Positions 37,227-48,913 of a DNA stretch of 64,000 bases are shown here, piece after piece. Below the pieces are notes generated by a model that was not told the origin of the DNA, ran no database searches, and was given only the letters and a program-made list of their open reading frames with translations. Every line of letters starts with the position of its first letter. The first letter of the stretch is position 1. A program made the translations under genes and the position numbers. The stretch is from Ophthalmolycus amberensis (Eukaryota > Chordata > Actinopteri > Perciformes > Zoarcidae): assembly GCA_024529925.1 (NCBI GenBank), contig JAFEUB010000796.1, positions 256,001 to 320,000 on the forward strand. The letters are read 5' to 3'.

Positions 37227-39717
37227 CTGGTCCAACTATAGTAGTATATCTCGTATTTGTCATATTTATAGACATGAAATTGACTTATTTCTGGTAAGCT
37301 TTACATTTTTTTTAACAAACATAATTTCTCAACTGTAAAAAGTCAATGCAAAGATATATATGTTTTGCTCCCACTTGTAACTGATTCTGTTAGCTTCAAG
37401 TATTCATGGCTCTAAATTTAAATTTGATTATATGAAAATGGAAAAAAACAAATGAATTATTTGGATTCCATAAAATAAAAGTGCATATTATGTTTTATCA
37501 AACTTTTTAAGAAGATGATAATATATTATCACTACAAAAAATACTAATAACAATTAAAAAGGATTTCCAAAATCATGTGAGTACTATAGAATAAGCACAG
37601 GTTGTGCCTATGTCCGCAGTGTTTCCTGACCTGTGCACTACAGGACAGAGAAGCACAGGCAGTGATGGTGCGAAAACGCTACTGCTTGTAAAACTCCACA
37701 GGAGATAACAGACAACCAAAGGTAGCCCAGTCAATCCACTGCATGTTTGAATGGCTGACCATGTTAAGCTCTTAAAGCAGGCATTAATCCAGGATTTTAG
37801 GAGCAGAGCTAAGTTTGGCATGTTATCATGGCAAGACCCAGACCTTAGCTGAAGTTCACTCACTCTGCAGAAGCACTGACAATCACACAGACCTCGGACA
37901 TGACTAGCAATACAACTGGACGGAAATAGGCGTGCTCATACAAAATAATAGAAAATCCTTAAGCTTAATGTGATTTGACTTTACATTTGGTTATTGTATC
38001 TCAACTACATTCTAGTGCATTTTGATTTACTAAAAATCTAGACTAAAATGGATTGCTACTGATTATGTATAATCAGCAGTGTATTTTACTTAACAAGATA
38101 CCAGTGTGCAGTGTTATGTGAAGCATCCCAGTGAGGCTTGCTTAGAGTATTGTCTCTCACGGAGCCTGAGTGACCTCTCTGGTCAGCCTCGCCCCTCCAG
38201 ACACACACAGGCCAGGCCAGAGCAGAGCACACAGCAGAGCCTTCTCTGCTCCGCTCGACTCCAGATACACACAGGCCAGCTCAGATCAACATCTAAGATA
38301 GCTGTGCAGACAGACAAACATATTAAGAGCCGACAGCTCCTGACCATTCATCTGCAAAAAGAGCGTCATCATGTTTTAGCATTGGCACAAATACCCACCA
38401 GCCAATACGACGCAGCAAGCACAAAGTCACGTGACATGCACAAACAAACGTTTATGCACGCACACTCACAGACCAATCTGAGGGTGCAGTCACAGGGCTT
38501 GGGCCAGGGCTTAGGGCTAGAGCATGGGCTTAAGGAACTGGGTGTGCTTGTTGGCAGATGGGGGATATTAGGGGCAGTGTGTTGACTGATAAATCTTCCC
38601 TGCACAGTGTAGGACCTGAGCTATCATCTGACATATGAAAAAATACCAGAGAAGCTGTGGAGAAATGAGAGGAAACGGAATGAGAGGGGGATGGAGAAGG
38701 GGAGCACACCAGCATGGTGGCAAGCATCTGTTGTGCTCCTCATCCATACCCATAAACACACACTGTATTGTGGAAGCACACACTGTCAGCAAAAATAGTC
38801 TTGTATGCTTGTAAGAATATCTATTACTTCATGTGTGGGATTTATGGAGCTTAGAATCTGGATCATCACTGTGTGACAGTCTTCATTGTGTATATTGTTA
38901 ACTGTAAAAAGACACCTTCCAATAGTTATTAAAAAATGCATGATATTTTGATTAAAACTTTAATTATTACGGTAGTCTCACTGCAATAAGAAAAATATGA
39001 ATACTCTTATTTGTGGATTAAAATTATTCGTAATTTGGCAGAAAAGTCTCATGGAGCTTTTGTCACGATGTGTTACAGACACTGGAGTAGGATGAACCTT
39101 TAATTTGAGACATGAAAACCAGAAAAATCCAATGTTTTTCATGAAAAAGTTATACACTTCCTTTAACTGTATATACACTTGGTTGCCAGCTTCACACCAG
39201 CCCTGCAAAACAATCTTTCCTTGAAGAAAGTTAAAAAGTTTACTTCCGGTTGAAAGGATTTCACTTTAGGGAAATTAAAGTTTTGTTGGTATTGAATTGT
39301 GTTACACTGTGAGATATTATGATGTTTTCTTCCACTCAATTTACATCAATAGAGGTAAAATACATTTGTATTTCATATAAATATGCCCCAAATGGTGTTT
39401 TAAATGTATTTCAGTAGACACAGTGATTCTTCTGATTATTTATGATCATACACAGCCAAACTATCAGGGTTAATATAACTCTGGAGGTGCAAAACTCACC
39501 AGAGTAAAATATATTTGATATTTTGAACACCTGTCCCACAGCAATGTCAGCTCTGTGAGTGGACAGATAATTCTCCAATCAACACTTGTCGACTCAAAAA
39601 TAATTGCAACTGCAAAAAAAATCAACAGCTATTAACACTGGGGGAGTTGCTGTGCATGGTATTTAAGTTTAAGTGTGTGTTAGGGAGTGTGAGTGAGTAA
39701 GCTAGCAAATGAGTTAG

Positions 39718-39720
<3 letters not shown>
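37227..39720. other. Unique stretch with an imperfect duplication
   Basis: No gene is supported. An imperfect direct repeat of CCAGACACACACAGGCCAG (about 38198) recurs at about 38261. The 159-codon frame at 38106-38585 spans this and contains no recognisable domain. The rest is AT-rich. Confidence 0.45.
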
Positions 39721-39778
<58 letters not shown>

Positions 39779-39803
39779 AAGAGAGAGAGAGAGCGAGAGA
39801 GAG
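39721..39803 (+). repeat. Compound (GT)n(GA)n microsatellite
   Basis: About 27 perfect GT units, a short spacer, then about a dozen GA units with GC interruptions. It is one of the longest perfect repeats in the window and likely to be polymorphic. Confidence 0.95.
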
Positions 39804-40205
39804 CAAGTCCAAATGGATTTCAGCCCTAGAATAAATCACTGTCGCCACTGAAAGAAGCCGACAGCTGTGATGGATGGCTGAAATTTTTGTGTTGATGTCT
39901 TTAGTATTGCTGACAATTTGGTAGTCCTGGCTTTTCCACTTTTCCTGTGCTTGCGTGTGGCTAAAAACCTCTAAATGCTGGCACAATCTCATATATAGAC
40001 ACAGTATTTTGCACCTGCTCAAAATCTTATTTTCGATAAAGTCATCGTTTGCTAGATTCTTATCCTGTTTTCCCCACATAAAAGCTTCATGTTATAAAAG
40101 AAGGAACTTATTAATAAAAACCTAGAAAAATATTTCTGAATGACGTCCCCCAAAAGTGTACCATAGTTGTGACTACAACTTTCTGTAGTAAAACTGTGGA
40201 CACCA

Positions 40206-40233
40206 TGTGTGTGTGTGTGTGTGTGTGTGTGTG
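40206..40233 (+). repeat. (TG)n microsatellite
   Basis: About fourteen TG units. Confidence 0.92.
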
Positions 40234-40425
40234 ATATGGTCACATGTTCTTTTTGCACCTGTATGCACTATGTCACCATATGACACAGTGACTGTTAGGT
40301 GTGGTTGGAACATACACTGTCAGTCTGGCATGTGTTAACGCTCTCCACGCAAAAGTGTTTTAAACCCCTGTTATCTGGCCCACTCGGGGTGCAGTGACCC
40401 CCTTTTCTAAGACACGCCATCTCAG

Positions 40426-40443
40426 CACACACACACACACACA
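40426..40443 (+). repeat. (CA)n microsatellite
   Basis: About nine CA units. Confidence 0.85.
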
Positions 40444-40581
40444 TTTATGACTACTGTTACTGTATAAAAAAATCCAAAAATAAAACATGTGCTAGGCTGT
40501 ACACACTTCACAGTATACAAAATCTATTAACTGATGCATAGTTATGTATACACAAGAACACTATACACCTTTACAGACACA

Positions 40582-40615
40582 CTCTCTCTCGCTCGCTCGC
40601 TCGCACGCTCGCTCG

Positions 40616-40661
<46 letters not shown>
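40582..40661 (+). repeat. Compound (CT)n(GCTC)n(CA)n microsatellite
   Basis: CT units pass into GCTC tetranucleotides with GCAC variants, then about twenty-one CA units. The order suggests stepwise conversion of one repeat type into another. Confidence 0.93.
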
Positions 40662-40667
<6 letters not shown>

Positions 40668-41184
40668 AGTTGGGCCGCTCTAAGCCAGCCCCCCCACATC
40701 CAGTGTTTCCATCTGCTCTCACCTGGCAGGATCAAAAGGAGCACACTTCCCACAAACTTACAAAGAGTCAATACTTTCTCCAGCAAAACACAGCAGTCAC
40801 AGCCGGCTCTATACTAACTGGACTCAAAGTACTGTAGACTGAAAGAAAGAATCCACAGAGCAGAAATTAAAAAGAAGGATTTACTGACCTTACTGCCTTT
40901 TTTCCTCCCCTTTCTCTCTCACGTCCAATCCCCCTATTTTCTTCCGCTGGTTCTTGTCCTCTAAACCTCTAGTCTAAGTAAGTCATGCAGGAGCTGCTTC
41001 CTGCTCCTGCTCAGCCCTACGCCACTGTATTAGTCTGATTTCACACTCTGCAGCCTAGCCTCTTGTCCTGAAGGGGACGGTGAATGTGCTCCTTATTTAG
41101 AAGCCGGCGCTCACTACCTGGGCTTGTAGGCAGCTGTTTAAAGCACGAGGCAACATCCAGGGTGCATAATACCCCCTCTTCCTT
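40662..41184. other. Unique stretch, possible regulatory segment
   Basis: No gene is supported. The segment 41050-41175 is complex and GC-richer (TTATTTAGAAGCCGGCGCTC, AGCTGTTTAAAGCACG), and could be regulatory. Confidence 0.35.
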
Positions 41185-41290
41185 ACACACACACACATCT
41201 TCTCTCTCTCTGTCCCTCTCTCTCTCTCTCTCCCTCTCCCTCTCTCGCTCTCTCTCTCTCTCTCTCCCTCTCGCTCAAACACACATGCAC
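41185..41290 (+). repeat. Compound (CA)n(CT)n(CA)n microsatellite
   Basis: A short CA run, about 80 bases of CT with CC and CG interruptions, then a further CA run. Frames crossing it in several registers are artefacts of the repeat. Confidence 0.92.
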
Positions 41291-41609
41291 ACACTCACTA
41301 GCTGGCTGTCTTGCAAGATAGGCAATGGCACAAACACACACACGCACGAGAGCAAAGTGAAATACACACACACATGCAAGCGGTCTGTCAGAGGTCTCTC
41401 TACCTTGGCTGGGATAGCAGGCAGTGTGAGAATACACACACAGTGAGATGGGCTGGCTGCTCCGTTCTGTCTCCTTCTCTCTAAGTGTTTAGAAGACAAT
41501 CTCAACAAGGGATTGCTCCCAATCTACTAGGGTGATCCACATGGATGAGTTATAATATGCTTGCCACTCTCTACCTCTCTACACCCCCCCTCCTTTCTTC
41601 CTCTGTTCC

Positions 41610-41640
<31 letters not shown>
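41610..41640 (+). repeat. (CT)n microsatellite
   Basis: About fifteen CT units preceded by a C-rich pyrimidine stretch. Confidence 0.9.
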
Positions 41641-42162
41641 ACACTTTTGCTCTCATGCTCGTTGTTTTAGCCTATTACAGAGCCGTCACCGCTTTCAGTT
41701 CAGGAAGAAAGCCTTCGCTTCTTGGATTCTACATTTATCTTCTCTCTGGATGTGCATGAGATGGGGCCAGAGACTGACTCCACCTGAATGCGTATTCGTA
41801 AAATGCATTATTTATTGCAAAGCTGCATTCATTTTTTCCCTGATATGCTGGTGGACACGAGGGGGAAGGGAGCAGCGGTGGTGTCTATCAGCAGCAAAGG
41901 GGTGCTATTTGTGATGTGTGTGTTTGGAGGAGGCAGGGGGACGGTAAGGGGTTGGGATGAGGGGTCAGGATTTGGGATAGTGGGTGTCTGAAGGGAGGTG
42001 AAAAGAATACATAAGATATGATTTTAATGTATTTATTTATTCAATGACTGGGATTGCCTTATCATCCAGGGTGCTGCTTAATGACATCACTGCTGGCTAC
42101 TCTGTCCCAAATCACACTGCCACTCATTTTTTCATCAAAAATGGCTTCCATTTATTACACAC

Positions 42163-42166
<4 letters not shown>
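41641..42166. other. Unique stretch, nothing recognised
   Basis: No gene is supported. G-rich segments occur near 41860-41960. Frames at 41561-41991 derive partly from the CT repeat. Confidence 0.4.
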
Positions 42167-42210
<44 letters not shown>

Positions 42211-42220
42211 TGCGTGTGTG
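42167..42220 (+). repeat. (TG)n microsatellite with CG steps
   Basis: About 20 TG units followed by GCGCGTGCG, a sequence well suited to Z-DNA. Confidence 0.93.
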
Positions 42221-42580
42221 GTGGTGAGGGTGAGAAAAGAAATGATAAAGTGAGAGAGTGAGCTAGACAATCATAAAAAGTGTAACAAATCACAAATATG
42301 ATTTCAGAGGCAAAAACACATCTTTATAAAAAAAAGGCTATTATTAACATATTATTTCTGAAATGTATTAGTTATAAATTACATTGAGTAAAAATAAAGT
42401 GTACAAAATTAATCAAACTCATAGTTATTTGAACAGTTCATTGTCAGCCAGTTTCAATTTGGTTAAAATGGTTCTGTTTATAATTTCACAATTAAAGGGC
42501 TACATCAATCCATTTCAGTTTAAAAGTAATTAACATTTGATTTAAATGTGTCACTTTTTAAAGTACAAGATCATTTTGCA
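42221..42580. other. AT-rich unique stretch
   Basis: No gene is supported and no repeat structure was seen. Confidence 0.5.
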
Positions 42581-42760
42581 ATCTTTGTAATGAGGTTACT
42601 CTAATTCTATTGCATGTCATCAATTACTCCAGCCCCTAATTAAATTATTAATGTAAATTACAATGGCACTATCATTCGGTAACATCAGGATGATCTGCAT
42701 CATAAAGTATTTCTAAACCTTTCAGTTTTTTTACGAGTAATTAGTGTATAATCAATCATG
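42581..42760. promoter_or_regulatory. TAATTA-rich block (candidate enhancer)
   Basis: CTCTAATTCTATTGCATG, CATCAATTACTCC, CCCCTAATTAAATTATTAAT and GTAATTAGTG occur in 180 bases. AT-rich composition alone raises such counts, so the evidence is weaker than at 21.3 kb. Confidence 0.22.
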
Positions 42761-45368
42761 TGAATGAGACACGTTTTAGTCACTAGAGTAAGTTGTTCCG
42801 ATTCAAAACGAAATGCTTAAATATTTTAATTTTGAAATATTATAAATAGAGAACAACACCTGCATTTATATTCAACCAAACATGTATAGATATTCAAGAG
42901 GATTAAAACAAATCCCTGCAAAAACCTCTGCCCCCTTTGGTGAACTCTTTCACTTTTACTGAAAATAAAAATGTTTGAAAAGATAATAAGATAAAGATGC
43001 ATAAGGTATATTACTAGCAGTCTCAGATTATATATATTTTTTAAAGTGAAGTGCAAGTCTGTGTGTCAAAAACAAGACAAATCCAAAAATGTCCTTGACT
43101 CATTGAACTATGTATTACAAACGAAAAATACAATGCAAAACAAACTTTAAAAAAAAACAAGATCAAATGCTTTAGTAAGTATCTGTTCTTTTAATTATAG
43201 TTGCTGCTGTGATAAAAGAAGTATGAATAATGAATCACTAAACAAAGGAGATTGCAGCTCTTCTGAAATCCTACATAAAGACAGAGAGGAAATGGCCAAA
43301 GGTTGGCTGGAACACGGCCTGGACTTACACACAGAGAGGGGAGGGAGGCTGGAAGTGACTGTGTAAGCTGCAGTTGCCACGCTGGTCAACAGGCTGCTGC
43401 AATGTGCACCCATGGGGGCAACCAGCCAGGCGGGAGTCATGACTGCAGAGTGGACCCCCAAGACTCTGTCAGCACTATCAGCCTTCCCTCCCTCCCGCAG
43501 CAGGAGAAACAGGCCAACACAACAAAAACACACCCATCCAGCAAAATCATTCAGTATGAAGGCAGCTAGCCTCTGATGAATGTCTCCAGAAAACAGTCAA
43601 ACCAAGTCGATTTAATCTCCTTCACTAAAGCATCAGACAAATATAAATCTAACAGCTAATGAACCCACAAGTTACTCAACTTAAAATCTACAAAAAAGAT
43701 TCAAAGTTACATGTTTACAAAGCCCATGACAATCAATGTGACGCGCACTGTGCTACACTTTATTAAAAAGAAGTGTAATTCCGTCTCCAGCTGTCTGCCC
43801 CTATAGGCCTGTTAACAGCTTGGTCCTCAGCCACAGGATGCCCATCTACTGTACCTGCTAAAGGAAATGATGTTGCCCAGGGCCCAGCCAGGTCATTCTA
43901 CAGCTATTAGGGCTTAAGCAGAACTGGAAAATGACTCCATTGGCATTAACGGTCCACCTCAATCATTTTAATACTATCATAATCATCAGACTTTCTAATA
44001 TTATTTTTAAAAGCCTCTGAAAAAAAAAGAAGGAATTTCATTTCCTTTGCTTAACCATCTTAAATTGAGAGAGAATAAGTGAATGGAGAAGAAAGTGATA
44101 TCTTATGAGACTGGGAGAGAAAGTGAAAGAGGCACCTCTAACCCCCGGCCCCCCCTCCTCCACCCCCTTTCACCGCCACACACCTCCGTCTGTCTGCAGC
44201 ATCCTTGTGCCCTGCCAGCTTCACCATGTTACAAGTCACAAGAGATAGTGGCTTGAAAAATAAACAAGGAAGACAATTAATATTAATGGCTGCATGGACG
44301 AACTGTGCGACTGCTAAAGAAGGCTTCTTCACACAGCTGTCATGTGCCCTCTTAAAGCTCACCAACCCAACTGACCAATGAAATGTGAACCTGCCCTCCT
44401 GTGTTCTGATAGTTAACTCTGTGTACAATTCATTTCAGACTCAACCACAATACACCACTAAACAATCCACGACATGTTTCCTCCTCTCTTCTCCACTGTT
44501 TTTAAACTTTCAATTTTCCTGAATAGTATTATAATGCATTATTAATATCTCTGAATTATTACTCATTTTCCTCTTAAAATGGAGTGCTTTAATTCACATT
44601 TGATGTACTCATCAAGGCTGTGCAGTGAAATGAATGTGGAAGGATACATTATATTTGCAAAAATGCAAAGGGTGAATTAAAAATATATAGCAATACTAAA
44701 ATATTAACTATTAATTTCAAAAAGATAATTTGCCTTGAAAAAAAAGCTGTTTCATTACTTCTATGACTCCCTTTCCTTTTTGAAGTGTACCTGTCTGATT
44801 GCAGGTCTTTGAATAATATGCAATCATCATGTACTGAGTATTCACCTGTGCATCAAATACAATGAATATTGTATTTGCATTATGAGGCAGCCCAGTGGAT
44901 GTTCACTTTCAGAGCATAACATGGGACATGGGAACAGCGTGGCAGAGAAGATGCAGTGTAACATTCATGTCCAATACGGTATCAGATGGAGGTTCACTCA
45001 ACAGAAAATTGCACAAAATCAAAATAGGTCCAAACATGATATAGTTTCAACTGCTTCTCCTTCGTGTTCACTCTTCTTTTATTATTGTTATTTTTTTTTT
45101 ATACAAAAGTGAACTCTAATTCACCCTTCAAAGCTTGACCCTGTGCTGTGTGACAGGAGATAGCCGCAGCATGAAGACAGGACGCCACTTATCATCAAGG
45201 GACGAGGTGGCTGTTTAATTTCACACCACCAGTGGCTAAAACCCCTGTTAGTGTGGAGCATCACAATGGCAGCTACGCTGGGGGAGCAGATGTCCTCGTG
45301 AAGGGGTGTAAAGAAGGAGGAGGTTGGGTTGGGAGAAGGACAGGAGAGATGAGGAATGGTGGTGGTCG
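42761..45368. other. Unique stretch, nothing firm
   Basis: No gene is supported. A complex GC-balanced segment at 43780-43990 (GGCCTGTTAACAGC, CTATTAGGGCTTAAGC) may be regulatory. A C-rich run occurs at 44141-44166. Remaining frames lack recognisable domains. Confidence 0.45.
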
Positions 45369-45387
45369 TGTGTGTGTGTGTGTGTGT
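45369..45387 (+). repeat. (TG)n microsatellite
   Basis: About nine TG units in a G-rich segment. Confidence 0.85.
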
Positions 45388-45791
45388 TGGGGAGGGTGGT
45401 GTGTATTGTACTCAGAGCACAGTCTGACCACGTGCACATGCCCCGATAAACAGCGCCTCTGTCTTTCGGACATGCAAAAACAGCACAAACAAACACACAG
45501 GTCACGTTGCATTTGGTCATATAGCTGTAACTTTTTGGCTGTGTTAAAAGTAGCAGGACGAGCGTAAGGGGACGCAGACTGGACTGGGAGAAGACAGACA
45601 AGAGCCACGGTGCAGCTGTGATGGCGGTGTCCACGCCACAGAGAGGCCAATATCACTGAGAGCCCAATCGCTTTCTGAAGAGCTTTCCATTGTCTGCAGT
45701 GATGAACTTGAGCTCTGGCCTCCAACCCAGGGGTCTTTCCGTCTAATCCTGTGTGCCCCTGGCTCCCCTTCACAGCCTCTCCCTCGAACCT
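45388..45791. other. Unique stretch, no gene seen
   Basis: Long overlapping minus-strand frames cross this area (45248-46029), but their compositions mirror the TG and CA repeats at both sides and the frames overlap in all registers. I see no conserved protein. Confidence 0.45.
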
Positions 45792-45822
45792 CACACACAC
45801 ACACACACCTACACACACACAC
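45792..45822 (+). repeat. (CA)n microsatellite, interrupted
   Basis: Two blocks of CA units separated by CCTA. Confidence 0.9.
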
Positions 45823-46620
45823 GGACAGATATAATACACACCCTGCAACTGACGCCTGACATGACTGCAGGGTTGAACAGTGACCAGCGCCTCCCAACAC
45901 AGCTGAATATAAAACACAGTAATGAGCGGGGCGAGAAAATGGCTTCTCTCTCAAACATGGCTGCTTACTGATGGCCAGACGTAAGCCAGTGAGAAAAAGG
46001 TCACCTCTCTCATCTTTTAGTACCCCCACCCCCCTGTCTTCTATTGTGGGTGCTGTTTTTTTTTTTCATTATTCTTTCACTCTCCCCCCTTTTTCATCTC
46101 TTGCCTCCCTCCCTAACACCTTCCCTGCCTGGTCATTTTCCTTACCCCATTTCGTATGCGGATGTAGGCTTATTATTTAAGAGACAAAGGAAGGGGATCT
46201 TGGGAAGAGACAGGTGGCTGCGTCTGAGTGATGAGAAAATTACAAAAGTAAAATCCAGCTTCTAAAAAAAACTGTCCTTCATGCTCAGTGATAAAAAAAG
46301 CAAAATAAAAATAACTGTGCCCCATCCACTATTTGGTACAGCTCAGCAGGAAAAGGAGAAACCCCCACTTCCATCTCTCCCCAGTATTTCAAATTCCCTC
46401 TGAGCACCGCAGTCCAGACAGATATATTCATTTTTCCTCACTTACTCCCCCAGTGTCATTTTTCTCTATTTTCTCCGTCGGTCGGTTATGCACAGAATGT
46501 TCCAAATGCATTTGGACTGCTTGATTTCTATTTTCATAATATCAGAACATCAAGTTAAAGAATATAAATGTGTATTCAGCAGAGTGGGGAATGCTGGTGT
46601 ATGGGTGCAGTGGCTCTTGG
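45823..46620. other. Pyrimidine-rich unique stretch
   Basis: No gene is supported. A T-run (46057-46066) and CT-rich segments explain the open frames seen at 45971-46265. Confidence 0.45.
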
Positions 46621-46960
46621 GGGACAGAGCCCATGCTAAATAAGTAAATCACTCCATCTGGAAGATGAACGGCATGTTTTGGAGTTCATTGCCTTTCGTC
46701 TCGGGCGAGTGGCCGGTGCAGCGGCAGGCCCAGCAGGCTGGAGCGGAGGTGTCTTGCTGATGTCGATGGTTACAGAGGGATAACGAAGCGGCGACCGGGG
46801 GGCTTGGCTACCTTCTGCTCACCCTGTCCACCCTGCTGTTAAAGGGCCCGCTGCCGAACACGGCTATTTGTCCGTCCTCGTTCTGAGCCACCATAAGGCC
46901 TGCTGTATGCTTCGACTGAAGTGCTGCTTGGAAAGTGCTTGGGTGTGAAAATGGTCAAGG
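46621..46960. promoter_or_regulatory. GC- and CpG-rich unique block (candidate regulatory)
   Basis: This is the longest CpG-containing, repeat-free segment of the right half (for example GTCTCGGGCGAGTGGCCGG and GGATAACGAAGCGGCGACCG). It has no long open frame, which argues against an exon and for a conserved regulatory element or a small CpG island. Experimental marks would decide. Confidence 0.28.
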
Positions 46961-47512
46961 TTTCAAGTCCTCTGTGACTTTCATCTTTTCATTTTTCAGT
47001 CAGCACCATGTTGCACTGTTCAACTGATCATCATGAATACCTCTGAGGAAAAGACTGTCCATGCCTTCGCCCATCTTTCTAATCCCACTGCTCTTTAGAG
47101 GGCCTGCCAACCAATACCTGAGTTTAATCCAGTACAGAAAACATATGGATTACTAGAACAACCTGTCCAACATATTCAAACCACACAACATACAAACTAG
47201 TTAGTTCAAAGCATGTAGCAGCTCTATCACCTGCTTCAGCCCCCCTGCCAGCATTTACTATTGCCAAGGGGTTCAAACAACCCCTGCTGCTCAAAACCAA
47301 AAATATATATGTTGCTTCTTTAGTAGCTGGTGTATTTTTATTTCAGTGCCAAAAACAAATAGCCGTACTCCCATAGATATAATACACAGATAAACAAAAT
47401 ACTAGATATGCAGTAGTTTATACAATAGCAACGATACGTGTTCATAAAGACACTGTGTTATTCAGATCTCTCATGGCCGTACATAAAGATACAGGCATTA
47501 GTCATAATTTTC
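46961..47512. other. Unique stretch up to the hAT insertion
   Basis: No gene is supported; AT-rich DNA ending at the target duplication of the first hAT element. Confidence 0.5.
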
Positions 47513-47708
47513 ATTTCAACCAGTGGCGGCTGGTCAATAGAGGGCCATGGGGCATGGCCCCACCATGAGCCACATAAAAAAGGGAAAAAAAATAAAAAAT
47601 AATAATAATCATAATTATACAAATTGTCAATATTTGTGTTTTTGAACGATGGAATGTACCCAGTAATGTGTGTAAAATATGATATCTGTGCAAAATATAT
47701 GCTTTTCC

Positions 47709-47795
47709 TGCTCGTCCTCTCCGCCTGTGTGCTCGTCTGCTCGTCCTCTCCGCCTGTGTGCTCGTCTGCTCATCCTCTCTGTCTGTGTGCACGAC
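47709..47795 (+). repeat. Three copies of a 29-bp minisatellite
   Basis: Units start at 47709, 47738 and 47767 with core TGCTCGTCCTCTCCGCCTGT. The third copy is diverged. It lies within the hAT element and explains the basic Arg-rich minus-strand frames over it. Confidence 0.92.
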
Positions 47796-47800
47796 ACGTC

Positions 47801-47980
47801 TGAGAACGCGCAGCTAGGGGGGCCTGATTCGTTTTGGCCCAAAAGAGACATGTCTATGAAGCAGTTTAGCCAATTGCTGATTCAAGATATAAATGAGTGA
47901 CATACAATTTAGCCAATCAGCGCCCTCAAATAGATTCAGCTATGGGCCAGAACAATCTGGCCCATAGCTGCGCGTTCTCA
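47801..47980. repeat. Nested inverted repeat inside the hAT element
   Basis: TGAGAACGCGCAGCTA at 47801-47816 is mirrored by TAGCTGCGCGTTCTCA at 47965-47980, with weaker pairing continuing inward through the GGCC-rich segments. Inside the right arm, AGCTATGGGCCAGA (47938-47951) and its complement (47956-47969) form a perfect 14-bp hairpin with a four-base ACAA loop. It may be a remnant of an internal duplication in inverted orientation. Confidence 0.88.
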
Positions 47981-48778
47981 GTCAGGAGAAGTCTCTACAG
48001 GCGCCCGCGCCAGCGCGAGCACTACTCCTCCAACCCCCGTTTGAGAGGTGAACTTTGGCGGAGATTCTGCAGCCAAAGAGCTGATATCAGATCAGCCTGA
48101 CCTCACAATCAGACAGCAGACTCGCGGGAAAGGGAAGCAGTACATGCGAAGCTTCTGTACTAGCTGTACACCAGACAGGTTTGGCTAGCTGGATGACGTC
48201 ATGCTAATCATTTATTTAGCTTTTTAAAACAACGGGGACGGATCCAGCACGGACAGTTACAGGAGTGAGGGATGAGGAGGTAAGGAAACATGAGAACACC
48301 AGGACACACATGGAGAACTCTGTCAAGCTACATATTAGACAAAGTGAACATCTTTTCTTCTACATAGCTGTCCTCAGTCTCATCTGCTTAACTTGGTCAT
48401 GGAGGCATCAACATGTAATAGAGATGTTAAATTAACAGTGAAAACTCATCATAGCTTAATTTAACATCAGTATTCATAATTACACTTCATGTTTACTTCT
48501 CCTGATCTTTACCTCCTAACAAGGTCCATAGGGGCATCTCAATAAATGAACATGTTATATTATATTATATAAGTGTTATTTACTGATTGTTTTCGTGTTG
48601 GAATACATGTTAAATATTTAACTGCCAAGTACTAATGCGTGTTTGATACTTACATTTTTTTTGCATTAAATCATACTGGGATGTTGGCTGAAATTGATAG
48701 GATGGCCCTACCTAGAACATTTTCCACCAGCCGCCACTGATTTCAACATTTGGAACAAAACATCTTTGAGTTACTTTC

Positions 48779-48803
48779 TTTTTTTTTGGGGGGGGGGGGG
48801 GGG
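48779..48803 (+). repeat. Poly-T then poly-G tract
   Basis: About nine T followed directly by about sixteen G. Confidence 0.88.
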
Positions 48804-48913
48804 ATTTACAGTGCCCAAACAACACACATACACAAGTTTGCTCCAAGCTAATGGTTGATGCTTTAAACAAATTTTCACAACTGTGTTTCAAGACATCAAT
48901 GGTAAGATAGGAG

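Larger units (their letters stand above)
47521..48739. mobile_element. hAT element, non-autonomous, 1219 bp
   Basis: The ends are perfect 14-bp inverted repeats, CAGTGGCGGCTGGT and ACCAGCCGCCACTG. Identical 8-bp direct copies of ATTTCAAC flank it (47513-47520 and 48740-48747). An 8-bp duplication with short inverted ends defines the hAT superfamily. The interior encodes no transposase that I can detect. It holds a 29-bp minisatellite and a long inverted repeat. The intact target duplication and perfect ends point to fairly recent insertion. Confidence 0.95.

Noticed and set aside
38106..38585. 159-codon plus-strand frame
   Set aside because: It has no recognisable domain, includes an imperfect nucleotide duplication rich in CA, and opposite-strand frames of similar quality overlap it.
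45273..45917. Longest open frame in the window, 214 codons on the minus strand
   Set aside because: Its composition follows the flanking CA/TG repeats, equally long frames overlap it in other registers, and no domain or splice structure is visible.
47627..47851. Repetitive Arg-rich minus-strand frames
   Set aside because: They are the translation of the 29-bp minisatellite inside the hAT element.
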